Source: Labrenzia sp. CE80
GTDB taxonomy: Bacteria; Pseudomonadota; Alphaproteobacteria; Rhizobiales; Stappiaceae
NCBI RefSeq assembly: GCF_009650605.1
Contig: NZ_WAJT01000004.1
Location: forward strand, 248,001-312,000
Direction of reading: 5' to 3'
Length of the DNA stretch: 64,000 bases
This document shows positions 32,250 through 42,009 of the stretch, piece after piece. The first letter of the stretch is position 1. Each line of letters begins with the position of its first letter. A model generated the notes under the pieces. The model searched no databases. It saw only the letters and a list, made by a program, of their open reading frames with translations, and had not been told where the DNA came from. Position numbers and translations under genes: made by a program.

Positions 32250-33538
32250 GACGCGGCCTCGTTCTGGGGGGCACTCTGGCGAAGCGATTTCCCTGAGCTG
32301 CCCGGCAGAAGCTTGATTGTCGCCAGCACCGCGAGGCCTGACAGCACGGCGGCCAGCGCGAAGAGACCGTCATATCCAAAGTGGTCAGCGATCATGCCGG
32401 ACGTCATGGAGCCGATGAGATAGACAATCAGCTGAGCGCAGGCCAACAGTGTGAAGTCCGTGCCCGGCTGCGACCTGGAGGCGACGCTCATGAAGAGCGA
32501 GTAGAGAATGACGATTTCCATGTAACGAATGAAGGTCTGGAACGCAGCTGCCGACATCACCGTCCAAAGGGGCTCGTAGATCCCCAGCGCGTGCAGGGCG
32601 AAGGCGGTGAAGCAGATGGTGCGCAGAAGGCCCAGAATGATAAGCGACCGGTTGGCTCCCTGCCACTTGATCAGGCCGACGGCGATCACCGATCCGATGA
32701 TGCCAGCGGTGGCTGCCGAACCTCCGGACAGATAGCCGATCCAGGAAAGAGACAGGCCGACGTCGACGAGATAGGGGCCTTCCATGGCCTTGACCAGGCC
32801 TTCACTCGCCCGAAAGACCAGCGCGATGAAAAAGATCTGCACCGCTTCGGGACGCATGAAAAACGCGCGCAGCGATGGTTTTGAAATCGTATTTTCCTCA
32901 ACTCCGGATGACTGAGGTTCTGCCGCTCGTTCTCGCATCATGGGCGTAACGAGCAGAGGCAGCAGAGACAAGGCGGCGACAAAGAGAAGTGTCGGTGTCC
33001 ATCCATAGGTCTCAAACAGAATAAGCGACAGGGTGCCGCCGATCACGACTCCGAGGGCGACCGCACCGCCTTGAAAGGCGTTGCCGATGCCTCTGTCCTT
33101 TTCAGAAAGACTGTTGGTCGCGTAGCCGTCTGTCGCAATGTCCTGCGCCGACATGGCCAGCGCCATCGTCAGACAAACCACAAAGAGCCCGGTGACATTC
33201 GTTGGTTCGATGAACGCCAGGACGGCAATGCCAGAGGCCGTAACCAGCTGCATAGGAACGATCCAGCCGCGCCGGTGTCCGATCTTGAGAAATCTGAAGC
33301 GGTCGATGAACGGAGCCCAGAGGAACTTGAGCACCAAGGGTAACATGAGGAGGGAGAAAAAGCCGATCGCGCTCCGGGAAACACCTGCCTCACGCAGGAC
33401 CGGGGGAAGGGCCGCCGCAATGAGATAGGTTGGAATGCCTTGCGCCAGGTACAGGCCACCAAGCGTTGCAAACAGGCGGTAACGTTCGGCGTTTCCGGCG
33501 GGATCTGTTCCCTTGAGCTTGGCTCTCGACAGACGCAT
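32246..33538 (-). CDS. RhtX/FptX-type siderophore MFS importer
   Basis: A 430-residue inner-membrane protein of the AmpG-like MFS branch that includes RhtX (rhizobactin import) and FptX. It has about 12 spans; characteristic stretches are GLYLAQGIPTYLIAAALPPVLREAGVSR, KFLWAPFIDRF, AQDIATDGYATNSL and FRASEGLVKAMEGPYLVD. Position directly behind the TonB receptor and before the reductase supports a role in moving the ferric siderophore across the inner membrane as a single-component importer. The ATG at 33538 (MRLSRAKL) is used; a TTG at 33601 lies within the upstream terminator. Confidence 0.82.
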   Translation of the reverse strand: MRLSRAKLKGTDPAGNAERYRLFATLGGLYLAQGIPTYLIAAALPPVLREAGVSRSAIGFFSLLMLPLVLKFLWAPFIDRFRFLKIGHRRGWIVPMQLVTASGIAVLAFIEPTNVTGLFVVCLTMALAMSAQDIATDGYATNSLSEKDRGIGNAFQGGAVALGVVIGGTLSLILFETYGWTPTLLFVAALSLLPLLVTPMMRERAAEPQSSGVEENTISKPSLRAFFMRPEAVQIFFIALVFRASEGLVKAMEGPYLVDVGLSLSWIGYLSGGSAATAGIIGSVIAVGLIKWQGANRSLIILGLLRTICFTAFALHALGIYEPLWTVMSAAAFQTFIRYMEIVILYSLFMSVASRSQPGTDFTLLACAQLIVYLIGSMTSGMIADHFGYDGLFALAAVLSGLAVLATIKLLPGSSGKSLRQSAPQNEAAS

Positions 33539-33581
33539 GGCTGGCTCATTTTCAAAAGTGTCGAGGGTAGGCCCTCGGAAA

Positions 33582-33611
33582 GGAAAAACCGCAGGCGCCA
33601 AGCGCCCGCGG
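33582..33611 (-). terminator. Rho-independent terminator after the receptor gene
   Basis: On the minus strand CCGCGGGCGC-TTG-GCGCCTGCGG (one mismatch) is followed by TTTTTCC, 15 bases after the receptor stop. Downstream rhtX-like and SIP genes would then depend on read-through or a weak own promoter. Confidence 0.65.
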
Positions 33612-33625
33612 TCAACGTTGATGAC

Positions 33626-35797
33626 TTAGAACTTGACCTGGTAAGACAGGGCAATGGTCCGGCCGAGACCTGCGACATTGATGCCGCGCGTGGCAGTCGC
33701 CGTGGGGTTGATGTAGTCGGTATCAAGAATGTTGCGAACGCCGAGTGAGAGCTTTCCGTTGTTCTCGAAGGTTTTCGCGACGGCGGCGTTCAGCAGGACA
33801 GCACCATCGATCTTGTTGTCTATGTCGCGGGACCTGCCGGAGAAGAATTCGACTTCTGCGCGGGCAGTGATGTCATGCTCAAAGTTCATTGTGCTGTACA
33901 AGAGGCCCTTGAACGTCGTCGGAATGCGGTTGTTCGGCAGATAACTGTCGAACTCGCCATCATCATCCGTGTCGTATTGGCCTTCCGAATATGCCAGTAC
34001 GCTGCCAACGGTCATCCAGTCCAGGACATGTGCTTCTCCGTTGAACTCGACGCCCCAGAGACGCTCTTTCTGCTGCGAGACGCTATTGGACGAGATGTCA
34101 AAGGTCGTGCCCTTGTCGGATGTCGAGAAATAGGCGCTCAGGTTCGCGCGGAACATGTCCCAATCACCACGCAGGCCGATCTCGTAGGTGTTCACAAGCT
34201 GAGGCTCGGGGGAGATGTCTGAAAAGCTCGTCGTGCCGCTACCGGTACAGACACCGGCAATTCCGGAGATCGAGCAGAGCTCAGCGGTGGTGTTTGCACC
34301 CGCACGACGTGTAAACGCGCCGACGTCCGCCAAAGCGTAGCCTTGAGAAAAGTTGCCGTAGGCCTGCATTTCCTCAGTGACGTCAAACACGCCGCCGATG
34401 TTGAAGGTCCACTGATTGTAGCTGAAGTCGCCGCCGGTCACATCGACCGCGCCAATGGTCGCGACTGGCAAGCCGAGGCTCGACAGCAGGTTGGTCTGCG
34501 ATTCTGGGCGAGTGAAATCGTCGACACTCAGGAAGAACTGGTCGAACCTGGCACCCGCCTGCATGCGGAAACGGTCGACGACCGGAATTTCAGCCTGAGC
34601 AAAGCCGGCGATCTGGTTTTGTGTCATGGGTGCGATGACATCTGCGCCACCGATGGTTTCCTGCGTTGTCCGATCGAAGGTATAGTCGACTCCCCAAGTG
34701 ACGTTTGAGCCTTCTGTAAGGAAATCCAGAGCGCTGTTGACCGAGGCGTTCAAGCCGGCGCGATCGCCGTAAAGTACTGTCTGATTGTCCGATGTATAGA
34801 CAAAGGTGTTCACGCTCGAGAGCTCGGTCATGAGCGACTGCTTCTCGATGTGATTGTAGAACGCCTTGACTTCCAGACCGCCCAGAGAAAAGTCGGCATC
34901 CGTGTAGCGGGCGGTGAAATACTGGGAGTTCTCTTCAAGCGGCTCGCCGTCATATGGATTGGAGTAGTCGGGAACAGATGTGCCGGTGGAGTAGTCCGTG
35001 TACCAGTCAGGGTCCTGGCGAGCATAGCTGAGATCGGCGCTTACCTCGAAGCGCTTGGCGTCTGTCTCGTAGCCGATGACGCCAAATGCTTCGCCTTCGC
35101 TGATACGGTCCGCGCCGCCCTGTCCAAGCATGCCATCCGATGCGAGCTCGTTGCCGGCTCCATCATAGGTGCGTCTGCTGAAGTCACCTGAGAGAGAGAA
35201 GAAGTAGTCGAATTTGCCGTTACGACCCTCGACCGAGACATTTGCGTTGGGCGCAATCGATTCCGGCAGGTTCGCGGTAAAGGCGGTTGCGCCAACTGTT
35301 GCGGTGACATTGATGCCGTCTTCTACGCCGCGCTTGGTAATGATGTTGATTGTGCCGCCGGTCGCGCCTGCACCGTAGAGACTGGAGGCGCCATTGACGA
35401 CCTCGATGCGGGCAATGTTGTCCATGTTGATCAGGGACAGAATGCGCGAGTTGTTCCGCAGTGGCGTGTTGCGTGGAACGCCGTCGACCATGATCAGAAC
35501 GCTGCGGCCGCGGAAGCTCTCGGACGCGCCCGAGATGGTTTGATTGCTTGGTGCGTATCCCGGCACCAGCCGAGACACAAGGTCGGACGTGTCCGTTGCG
35601 AGGATCTTCGTTTCCTCGATCTGCTCTTCAGAAATGATTTCGACCGACTGTGCGACAGTTCCGAGGGAGCCTTCGCTACGGTTCGCCGTCACAACAATCT
35701 GATCAAGAAAGATGCTCTCGCCGGAGTTGTCCTGAGCGTGCGCCGGTAGCGTGCACAATGCCGTGCTCGCCCACAGAATGCAGGATCTGATTTTCAT
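33626..35797 (-). CDS. iutA: TonB-dependent siderophore receptor (IutA/RhtA-like)
   Basis: A 723-residue outer-membrane receptor. A signal peptide (MKIRSCILWASTALCTLPAHA) is followed by a TonB-box region DQIVVTANRSE, a plug domain (ISEEQIEETKILATDTSDLVSRLVPG; SVLIMVDGVPRNTPLRNNSR; RIEVVNGASSLYGAGATGGTINI) and a beta-barrel ending in aromatic Phe (IALSYQVKF). The plug sequence and position behind iucC fit an aerobactin/rhizobactin-class hydroxamate receptor. The gene has its own iron-responsive operator upstream and a terminator downstream. Confidence 0.88.
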   Translation of the reverse strand: MKIRSCILWASTALCTLPAHAQDNSGESIFLDQIVVTANRSEGSLGTVAQSVEIISEEQIEETKILATDTSDLVSRLVPGYAPSNQTISGASESFRGRSVLIMVDGVPRNTPLRNNSRILSLINMDNIARIEVVNGASSLYGAGATGGTINIITKRGVEDGINVTATVGATAFTANLPESIAPNANVSVEGRNGKFDYFFSLSGDFSRRTYDGAGNELASDGMLGQGGADRISEGEAFGVIGYETDAKRFEVSADLSYARQDPDWYTDYSTGTSVPDYSNPYDGEPLEENSQYFTARYTDADFSLGGLEVKAFYNHIEKQSLMTELSSVNTFVYTSDNQTVLYGDRAGLNASVNSALDFLTEGSNVTWGVDYTFDRTTQETIGGADVIAPMTQNQIAGFAQAEIPVVDRFRMQAGARFDQFFLSVDDFTRPESQTNLLSSLGLPVATIGAVDVTGGDFSYNQWTFNIGGVFDVTEEMQAYGNFSQGYALADVGAFTRRAGANTTAELCSISGIAGVCTGSGTTSFSDISPEPQLVNTYEIGLRGDWDMFRANLSAYFSTSDKGTTFDISSNSVSQQKERLWGVEFNGEAHVLDWMTVGSVLAYSEGQYDTDDDGEFDSYLPNNRIPTTFKGLLYSTMNFEHDITARAEVEFFSGRSRDIDNKIDGAVLLNAAVAKTFENNGKLSLGVRNILDTDYINPTATATRGINVAGLGRTIALSYQVKF

Positions 35798-35883
35798 GGA
35801 TGCCCACCAAATAAGGTTTTATTTTCAAGATATTGGGTGGCTCGATAGCGGCTGCAGTCTGGCTTCCCGTTGGATTTATTTCA

Positions 35884-35906
35884 ATCATACGTGAGTAATC
35901 TATTCA
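35884..35906 (-). promoter_or_regulatory. Iron-responsive operator and -10 element of the receptor gene
   Basis: TGAGTAATCTATTCA at 35892-35906 fits the TGA-N9-TCA iron-responsive operator recognised by RirA in rhizobia and relatives. A -10-like TATGAT (minus strand, 35884-35889) lies two bases downstream, so a bound repressor would block the promoter. It is 95 bases before the receptor start. Confidence 0.65.
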
Positions 35907-35985
35907 AGTTTATACATTGTAATTTGTACGGTTAGGTTGTGATGTTGCGTATCGGACACATTGGAAACCCCCAGATAGAACTGTC

Positions 35986-37770
35986 TCAGAGATTGTCCTC
36001 TGCAAAGTGAACCAACGGGTTCCGCAAATCCGTCCCAAGCGCGGGAAGAGGCCGCTCGGCGACGTCGCCATAGCCAACTTCAAACCGGACCTTGTTGATA
36101 CAAACGCGCGGCAGGGTTGGATGAAAGAGTTCGAAGGTTCTGAAGCGTTCCGCCAGTTCGGGATGCTCGGACATATATGTCTTCAGCGTTTTGGACAGGA
36201 GGCTGTAGAAGTCGCTCTCGGCGATTGCGCCCGCCGCGTCCAGCCGCGCTGAGAAGAAACGCAAGACGGTGACGAAATGCGCTGTCTGGATATCATGTAC
36301 GATGTACTCGGGCGGCTTGTTCGGCAGGATTGAGCGGATCTCGTAAGGTAAGCCAGAATGCTCGGCAAAGGTCTGATTGACGATATCGACATCGCCCTGA
36401 AGGTCCTTGATCGCGAGGCCGACGGGTCGATGATCTTCAAGGACGACGGTGATGTTCTGGCCGTGGGCTATGAAGCCGACGCCGTATTTTGCCAGAAAGT
36501 GATAGAGTGGCACGACGGTCGTTCGGAAGAGCTCAGTGAGCCACTCCGAGATAGGCATCCCGGCGCCGTTGGCATGATGGACAGCAAGTGGAACTCCATC
36601 TCCGGCTACGTGGAGCAGCGCGGCGTAGAGGCAGGCATCCTGCTTCGTTGAGATCCGGCTTTTGGCGTTCTCGCGCCAAATCGCGCCGAGTGTCTCCAGA
36701 TGTTGGTAGGGCGCGTTTGGCACTTGGTCATAGATCGGGTGGCGATACCAGATGCCGCGTTGTTCCCTAAGGATCGTGACGTTGGCAGCGAGCAGCTCAT
36801 CGTCTGCGACCAGGCCTTCGAGCCAGTCCGAGATGGCGCTGCCGAGCGCGATATACTGTCCGGGAATGCCACGCCATGCGGAGGTGTTCAGGATCATCAG
36901 GGCAAGTTTGATGTCAGGTGATCCGGGGCGATCGATGCTTGTCAGCGTTCTGAGACTTGGACCAGCGACATATCGGCCTCCGAAGGCGCCGAGGAAGACG
37001 AGCCGTCTTTCCATCAGCTCGCCAACATAGGCCTGTTGCAGCACATGATCCCATTGCCAGGGATGCGCCGGGATCAACGTATGTGTGGCGAGCGAAAGCC
37101 CTTGCGCTTCAAGGGCTCCGAACAGTCTCTGCTCTTCTTCTTCGCCCAGGCATTGGCTTAGGAATGTACGCTCGCCGACGCCGGAACAGTCTCCAATTCG
37201 ACATTGAGTGCGGTCGGCGGCAAGCCAGACGATTTCAAAGTCCTGCTGATGCTCGGGCGAAAAACGGCTGAGGTCATCCATTCCCCAACCGAGACGACCC
37301 TTGTTGGCGACGGCCTTGGGGTGCCCCTCCAAAAGAGCGTGCCTCACATGGGAGGGCGCGTTGATCAGGTCTTCGCCTCGCACCCGTTGGTTTTTCTCCA
37401 AAAGGACAAGGTCCTGCCTGAGCGTGTTCGAAAGTTCGCGCAGGAATGTCGCCTCGGTTTCTGGCTTCATGGCCATTTCCGCGCGGGCGGCAACGACGAA
37501 TTGCAGCGGGGACGGAAAGGCGTCTGCTTCAGGCTGTCGCTGAATGCTTTCTGGATGGACCAGAAGATTGTCCCAGGCTCCGAGCTTTGCCGTGAAGCTG
37601 TAAACGGCACCTGATTGCAGCTTCAGAACAAAGCGGTCATCGCCTTGGGCCTCGGGGGCGATCACCTCTTCGTAACTCAGCTCGTTCAGAAGCTTGGCAA
37701 GGCTTTCACGGCAAACGGTTTCCCAGCTCGAAACCGTTTCGATCGCCTGAGGTGCTACAACGACATTCAC
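35986..37770 (-). CDS. iucC: Aerobactin synthase IucC (NIS synthetase)
   Basis: A 594-residue NRPS-independent siderophore synthetase of the IucA/IucC family. Family motifs are LLEGHPKAVANKGRLGW (ATP region), IPAHPWQWDHVL, SLRTLTSIDRPGSPDIKLALMI and the ATP/metal motif HGQNITVVLEDHRPVGLAIKDLQGD, followed by a FhuF-like C-terminal domain. IucC condenses the second acetyl-hydroxylysine onto the citrate intermediate to give aerobactin. Its start overlaps the iucB stop (ATGA). Confidence 0.9.
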   Translation of the reverse strand: MNVVVAPQAIETVSSWETVCRESLAKLLNELSYEEVIAPEAQGDDRFVLKLQSGAVYSFTAKLGAWDNLLVHPESIQRQPEADAFPSPLQFVVAARAEMAMKPETEATFLRELSNTLRQDLVLLEKNQRVRGEDLINAPSHVRHALLEGHPKAVANKGRLGWGMDDLSRFSPEHQQDFEIVWLAADRTQCRIGDCSGVGERTFLSQCLGEEEEQRLFGALEAQGLSLATHTLIPAHPWQWDHVLQQAYVGELMERRLVFLGAFGGRYVAGPSLRTLTSIDRPGSPDIKLALMILNTSAWRGIPGQYIALGSAISDWLEGLVADDELLAANVTILREQRGIWYRHPIYDQVPNAPYQHLETLGAIWRENAKSRISTKQDACLYAALLHVAGDGVPLAVHHANGAGMPISEWLTELFRTTVVPLYHFLAKYGVGFIAHGQNITVVLEDHRPVGLAIKDLQGDVDIVNQTFAEHSGLPYEIRSILPNKPPEYIVHDIQTAHFVTVLRFFSARLDAAGAIAESDFYSLLSKTLKTYMSEHPELAERFRTFELFHPTLPRVCINKVRFEVGYGDVAERPLPALGTDLRNPLVHFAEDNL

Positions 37771-38822
37771 AGCCGAACCTCATTGAAAAAGCGGTCGCGG
37801 CGGCAGCGCATCAGGGCTGAACGCTTGTGCGGGAAATCGAACTCCTTGACCTTTTCATATGCCAATGCATCAGCGTAGGTGAGAAGCTTGGCGTTATCGA
37901 CGCGCGGTTCTCCCATGATGTTTTCGGTCATCGGGCAGTCGAGGAAAAGATAATGGGCAAGACCGCGCAGCCAGGCACCTGTCTTGACCCTTCCAAGGTG
38001 GCGGCGCTCACCAATGAGTCCATGCCAGCCTCGATCCCATGGGCCGCTGTCATAGAAGGGGCCGAGCCGGTCTTCGCGCACCCAGTAGGTTTCGAAATAC
38101 CCGGCATCCTGACCGTTGAAGGCGCCAATCAACGGGTAGGTGTGCGGCTTTGCGATGAGTTGTTCTAGGTAGGCGCGCAGCTCTTCCTTGGGGAGCGCGA
38201 GTTCCCAGAAAAAGGCGACCCGCCCGTCGTTCATCCAGCGATGAAACAGATCGAGGTCCCTGTCGATGTCGACGGTACGGAACGATACAGTCAGCCCAGC
38301 CACCGGATCAAAGCGCTGGTAGACGAGGCCATCGGGATGGGGCGCACGCAATGGATGGTCGCGCCCGTCAGGGCCATCGACAAGTCCGGCGCGGGTCCGG
38401 TTGACTTGGGGATGTCCGAGCCACATCTGCGGCGCTTGATAAAACCCGGATCGTGAGACAACCAAATCGGTGCCATTGCGATAAGCAAATGGCAGGCGGC
38501 GCAGTCGGAAACTCGTTTCGTCGAGGTTCAGCACCAGCCTGTCTAGCGTTTCACTTGCAGCGAAAAAGGTCTCCAGAGCGACCAGTACAGCAGCGATGGT
38601 GACCTCCTGGTCGAGGTCCTGTTTCCAGGTGAATGAAAGGTGCAGCTCTGCGTCGCCTTGCAGTTCTGCGGATGAAACGGCTTCGCCATCGAGGAACAGC
38701 TCCGCTTGGGTGTCCGAGACCAAGCGCGCCAGGATCGGCAATGCGCCAGCAAGGCTTGGACGTACAAGGCTTGGAAGAAACGTGTTGTCAGCGTCCTTAT
38801 GGACGGATGCGTGAATGTTCAT
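37767..38822 (-). CDS. iucB: N6-hydroxylysine O-acetyltransferase IucB
   Basis: A 351-residue protein with a ~170-residue N-terminal part and a GNAT-like (AlcB/IucB) acyltransferase domain. Diagnostic stretches are SFRTVDIDRDLDLFHRWMNDGRVAFFWEL, GAFNGQDAGYFETYWVREDRLGPFYD, DRGWHGLIGE and PMTENIMGEPRVDN. It transfers acetyl from acetyl-CoA to hydroxylysine. It overlaps iucA and iucC by ATGA on both sides, so the three are translationally coupled. Confidence 0.9.
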   Translation of the reverse strand: MNIHASVHKDADNTFLPSLVRPSLAGALPILARLVSDTQAELFLDGEAVSSAELQGDAELHLSFTWKQDLDQEVTIAAVLVALETFFAASETLDRLVLNLDETSFRLRRLPFAYRNGTDLVVSRSGFYQAPQMWLGHPQVNRTRAGLVDGPDGRDHPLRAPHPDGLVYQRFDPVAGLTVSFRTVDIDRDLDLFHRWMNDGRVAFFWELALPKEELRAYLEQLIAKPHTYPLIGAFNGQDAGYFETYWVREDRLGPFYDSGPWDRGWHGLIGERRHLGRVKTGAWLRGLAHYLFLDCPMTENIMGEPRVDNAKLLTYADALAYEKVKEFDFPHKRSALMRCRRDRFFNEVRL

Positions 38823-40627
38823 GTGATTGCCTTCGGATCGGACAAGGGATTTGGAATTTCGAGGAAACTGGCGAGTTGCCCGCTGGCGTCGCCGGAGGCT
38901 TCGTTCACGCCGCTAAGGCTGGTGCGATAGTTGCCCTTGCTGCAAAGGGTCGGCGCTTCGAGAAGCATGTCGTAGAAGGCCGTGTCCGCATCGCAGGCAT
39001 CTCGTAATGCGGCCAGTTTTTCGCGCAAGATCGCGTAGGCTGCGCTTTCTGCCAGCAGGCCATCAATCGCTAGCATCGAGACAACGTTCATGAGGTTGTT
39101 GACGATCACGTAGTAGCAAAGCAGCCCGTCGCCGAGAGCGGGAGGCGCGACGTTCTCGCTGTATCGGCCAATGTCGGGAACATGACGTTCGAGGGTATCG
39201 TGATGTGTGGTCAGATGCCCTGTTCCCTGGCAGTCGCGCACCCAGACCGCGGACGGCAAGCCATCCTTCAACGAGATCATCATGTTCTGCTGATGCGAGC
39301 CGAACAGGAGGCCATGCCGGGAGCGGATCCTTGCAAGGGGAGCGATCGCAACGTCAACGAATGCGGCCAGCCATTCGCCTGCACTGGCCGCCAATGCCTT
39401 GCCGGTCTCTTCGGCGCGTCTTTCAATCAGTGCGCCGAGTGGGGAGCGCTCATTAAACCGTTCCTCACAAAGGCTTGCCAGCATGACGGGGCCATCTGAT
39501 GCCGGGTCGCGGAAGGGATTTTCCCGAAAGACCACGAAGCTTTCTTCAAGTGCACCACCATCCTGCGCCTTGAGGGCGGCGTAGGCCGGCTCACGCAGAA
39601 TGTGAAGACCAGGCTCCTGTCGAGAGATGTCAACGCCGACCGGACTGTCGAGCAGGCGACACATCTGAATTCCGCGTTCGACTTCTTTGCGCGAAAGCAC
39701 CCGCTTGGAATTTGTGAGCCGCATGCTGAGCGAGAATTTCAGCATGGATGGCGCGTGATAAGCATGAACGCCGCGCATGGAGGCTGTTGCTGCGAACGGC
39801 TGCCCTGCGCTGCCGATCGGGATCAATTTCCCTTTGGCGATCCAGTTGATCACTTGCGCGTCCGCCAAAAGTCTTGGCGCTTGCCAAGGGTGCCACGGCA
39901 CCGGAACAAAGTCTTCCGGGATCTCAGCCCTCAGGTTTTTCGGCAGTGTTTCGTCCGCCTGGGCAAGATCACGGCAATAGTCTTCGGCACGGTGCTTGCC
40001 GGCGTCTTTCAGAACGAGGATCGAGCGGTCCGCGAGAACCCAAAAAAGCGGGAACTTGCCTCCAAGCTCGGGGCTGTAGAGAGCTGAGCTGGTGTCGTCG
40101 ACCTCGTCCTTGCTGCGTGGATTGGGATGTGTTGGATGTCCGGACATAAGTGCTTGTTCGGCGTCCTGGAACGACCAACGATCAGGGGCGGTGCTGTTTC
40201 TGCAGGAGGCATAGGCACGCTCAATCGCCAGCCGGCTGTCCAGGACCCGCTGCAAGAGTTTGAGTTGAAATGCGGGGTCGCCGGGGCTTGCCTGAGGATC
40301 AAGGACAAGAAGTGTCAGCGCTTCGGCGAGGGCGATTTCGCGGGGCTGCGTTTTTTTGTCCCAATGCAGGAATGGCAGCGAGATCCCCTGTCTGAAACGA
40401 CCTGCGTGCGGCACCTCAATGAGCAGCGCTTTATCGCTTCTGGCGAGCTGCAGGTGGGCATAGGTGCCTGATATGCCTAGTTGTTCAGCTTTCTCTTGAG
40501 AGAGCAGAGACCAGCCATCCCACTCTCGCAAGAGCGCGTTCAAGAAGGCTGTGGCTGTTGCATGGTCGGCCTTGCGTGCCGCGGTTTGTACGGCCTTGGC
40601 AAAGCCATCGGCAGACATCTCGTTCAT
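38819..40627 (-). CDS. iucA: NIS synthetase IucA
   Basis: A 602-residue IucA/IucC-family synthetase. Motifs are ALMSGHPTHPNPRSKDEV, VPVPWHPWQAPRLL, APSMLKFSLSMRLTNSKRVLSRKEVERG, GSHQQNMMISLKDGLPSAVWVRDCQGTG and the C-terminal LCSKGNYRTSL, the last pair much as in E. coli IucA. IucA joins citrate to the first acetyl-hydroxylysine. The ATG at 40627 (MNEMSADGF) begins 26 bases after the iucD stop; a longer frame into iucD is rejected because its first 55 residues have no family character. Confidence 0.9.
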   Translation of the reverse strand: MNEMSADGFAKAVQTAARKADHATATAFLNALLREWDGWSLLSQEKAEQLGISGTYAHLQLARSDKALLIEVPHAGRFRQGISLPFLHWDKKTQPREIALAEALTLLVLDPQASPGDPAFQLKLLQRVLDSRLAIERAYASCRNSTAPDRWSFQDAEQALMSGHPTHPNPRSKDEVDDTSSALYSPELGGKFPLFWVLADRSILVLKDAGKHRAEDYCRDLAQADETLPKNLRAEIPEDFVPVPWHPWQAPRLLADAQVINWIAKGKLIPIGSAGQPFAATASMRGVHAYHAPSMLKFSLSMRLTNSKRVLSRKEVERGIQMCRLLDSPVGVDISRQEPGLHILREPAYAALKAQDGGALEESFVVFRENPFRDPASDGPVMLASLCEERFNERSPLGALIERRAEETGKALAASAGEWLAAFVDVAIAPLARIRSRHGLLFGSHQQNMMISLKDGLPSAVWVRDCQGTGHLTTHHDTLERHVPDIGRYSENVAPPALGDGLLCYYVIVNNLMNVVSMLAIDGLLAESAAYAILREKLAALRDACDADTAFYDMLLEAPTLCSKGNYRTSLSGVNEASGDASGQLASFLEIPNPLSDPKAIT

Positions 40628-40653
40628 GATGGTCTGGTCCTGTTGCGAAGGGC

Positions 40654-42009
40654 TCAGCCGGCGGCGGCTGCTTGTTCTAGAGACGTGGCGACAGGTTGGT
40701 CCAATCGCGGCCAGCTGATGATGTCGGCGCCAGGCTCCACATCGAAAACCTGGCTGCCCGCGAGGGCATTGACGATGACGCCAGCGCGCCAAGCCATGAG
40801 ACTCATTTGCGGGTCAACGATCCCATGGGAGGCGAGGCCCATATTGAGGCCAAATATGCGGTTCTCGGACGGGCCGTCGAAGGTCATCTGGTAATCCTGT
40901 GACAGGTGAGGAACACCGGCAGGATCACAGTCGATGCGATCGGCTAGAGGTGCCATGAACTCCGGCAGGCTCGGCTTTGCACCGATCGCCAGGATGATGA
41001 CATCGGCGCCCAATGTTTCGGCCGTCTGGCAGGCTGTCACGTCCGTATGGATGCGATAACCTAGAGCGTCCCGGTCGAGTGCAAAAACGTTACGACCCGG
41101 CAGTAGGGTGACGGTGTCGGGCGCATTTACCAGATGTTTCCTGCGGTAGATTTCCTCATAGAGGGCGTCGATAGTGGCCGGAGTTAGGCCATCGCTGGCG
41201 AGTTTTTGTCCTGCGACTTCGCTGCGTTTGGCAGCCTGGGGAAGCGTTTGGTAAGTCGATACATAGCCTGGGGTGAATACCTGATCGACGAAACCTCCTT
41301 CTTCCAACGGCGAGAAACGTGGGAGGTTGCTGATCCAGGATACTTGTGCTGGCTCACGGCCCGGAGAGGTCAGCAGATCGAGCACGATCTCTGCACCTGT
41401 TTGACCTCCTCCGATCACCGCGACGCGCTTGCCGCTGAAAGATGCTGCACGGTGGAGATAGTCGCTGGCATGGAAGCACGTCGGACCGATGTGAGGTGCG
41501 GCCCAATCCGGCTTGTTCGGTTTCATGCCGGTCGCGACTGACAGGTTCCGTGCACGACTTTTCAGGCCGTCATCAAGCTCAACCTGAAAGGCCTCGCCAT
41601 CAAAGCTCACCTCGCGCACTCCGCTGTCCCATCGAGTGCTTGGCAGGCGATGCGCGACCCAGGACATGTAGGACGAAAATTCGGTGCGGCTTACGCCAGT
41701 AAAGCGCCCGGCCATGAAGTCGTAGAAGCGCTTTTGCTCCACGAGGTAATTGACGAAGGAGTGGGGACTTGTCGGCAAGACGGGGGTCACCAGATCCTTC
41801 AAGAATGAAGTCTGCAGGATGCTGCCGGGAAACATCAGACCTGCGTGCCAGACAAACTCCGACTTCTGGTCAAGGAACGTGGCATTCATCATCGGCATGC
41901 CGTCAAGCAGGGCAGCGACGCTGAGGTTGAAAGGACCGATGCCTATGCCGATCAGGTCTTTGATCGCCTCAGGAGCATTGGGCGATCCAACTGGAGCCAA
42001 GGTGGTCAT
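40654..42009 (-). CDS. iucD: L-lysine N6-monooxygenase IucD
   Basis: A 451-residue flavin-dependent N-hydroxylating monooxygenase (SidA/IucD/PvdA). The FAD motif GIGIGPFNL is at residues 21-29, followed by FLDQKSEFVWHAGLMFPGSILQTSFLKDLVTP, PTSPHSFVNYL and the NADPH motif VIGGGQTGAE near 195. The C-terminal NMGLASHGIVDPQMSLMAWR also fits. It hydroxylates the side-chain amine of lysine (aerobactin) or possibly a shorter diamine; no diaminobutyrate aminotransferase or decarboxylase gene is present here, which favours lysine. ATGA overlap with the exporter gene upstream. Confidence 0.88.
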   Translation of the reverse strand: MTTLAPVGSPNAPEAIKDLIGIGIGPFNLSVAALLDGMPMMNATFLDQKSEFVWHAGLMFPGSILQTSFLKDLVTPVLPTSPHSFVNYLVEQKRFYDFMAGRFTGVSRTEFSSYMSWVAHRLPSTRWDSGVREVSFDGEAFQVELDDGLKSRARNLSVATGMKPNKPDWAAPHIGPTCFHASDYLHRAASFSGKRVAVIGGGQTGAEIVLDLLTSPGREPAQVSWISNLPRFSPLEEGGFVDQVFTPGYVSTYQTLPQAAKRSEVAGQKLASDGLTPATIDALYEEIYRRKHLVNAPDTVTLLPGRNVFALDRDALGYRIHTDVTACQTAETLGADVIILAIGAKPSLPEFMAPLADRIDCDPAGVPHLSQDYQMTFDGPSENRIFGLNMGLASHGIVDPQMSLMAWRAGVIVNALAGSQVFDVEPGADIISWPRLDQPVATSLEQAAAAG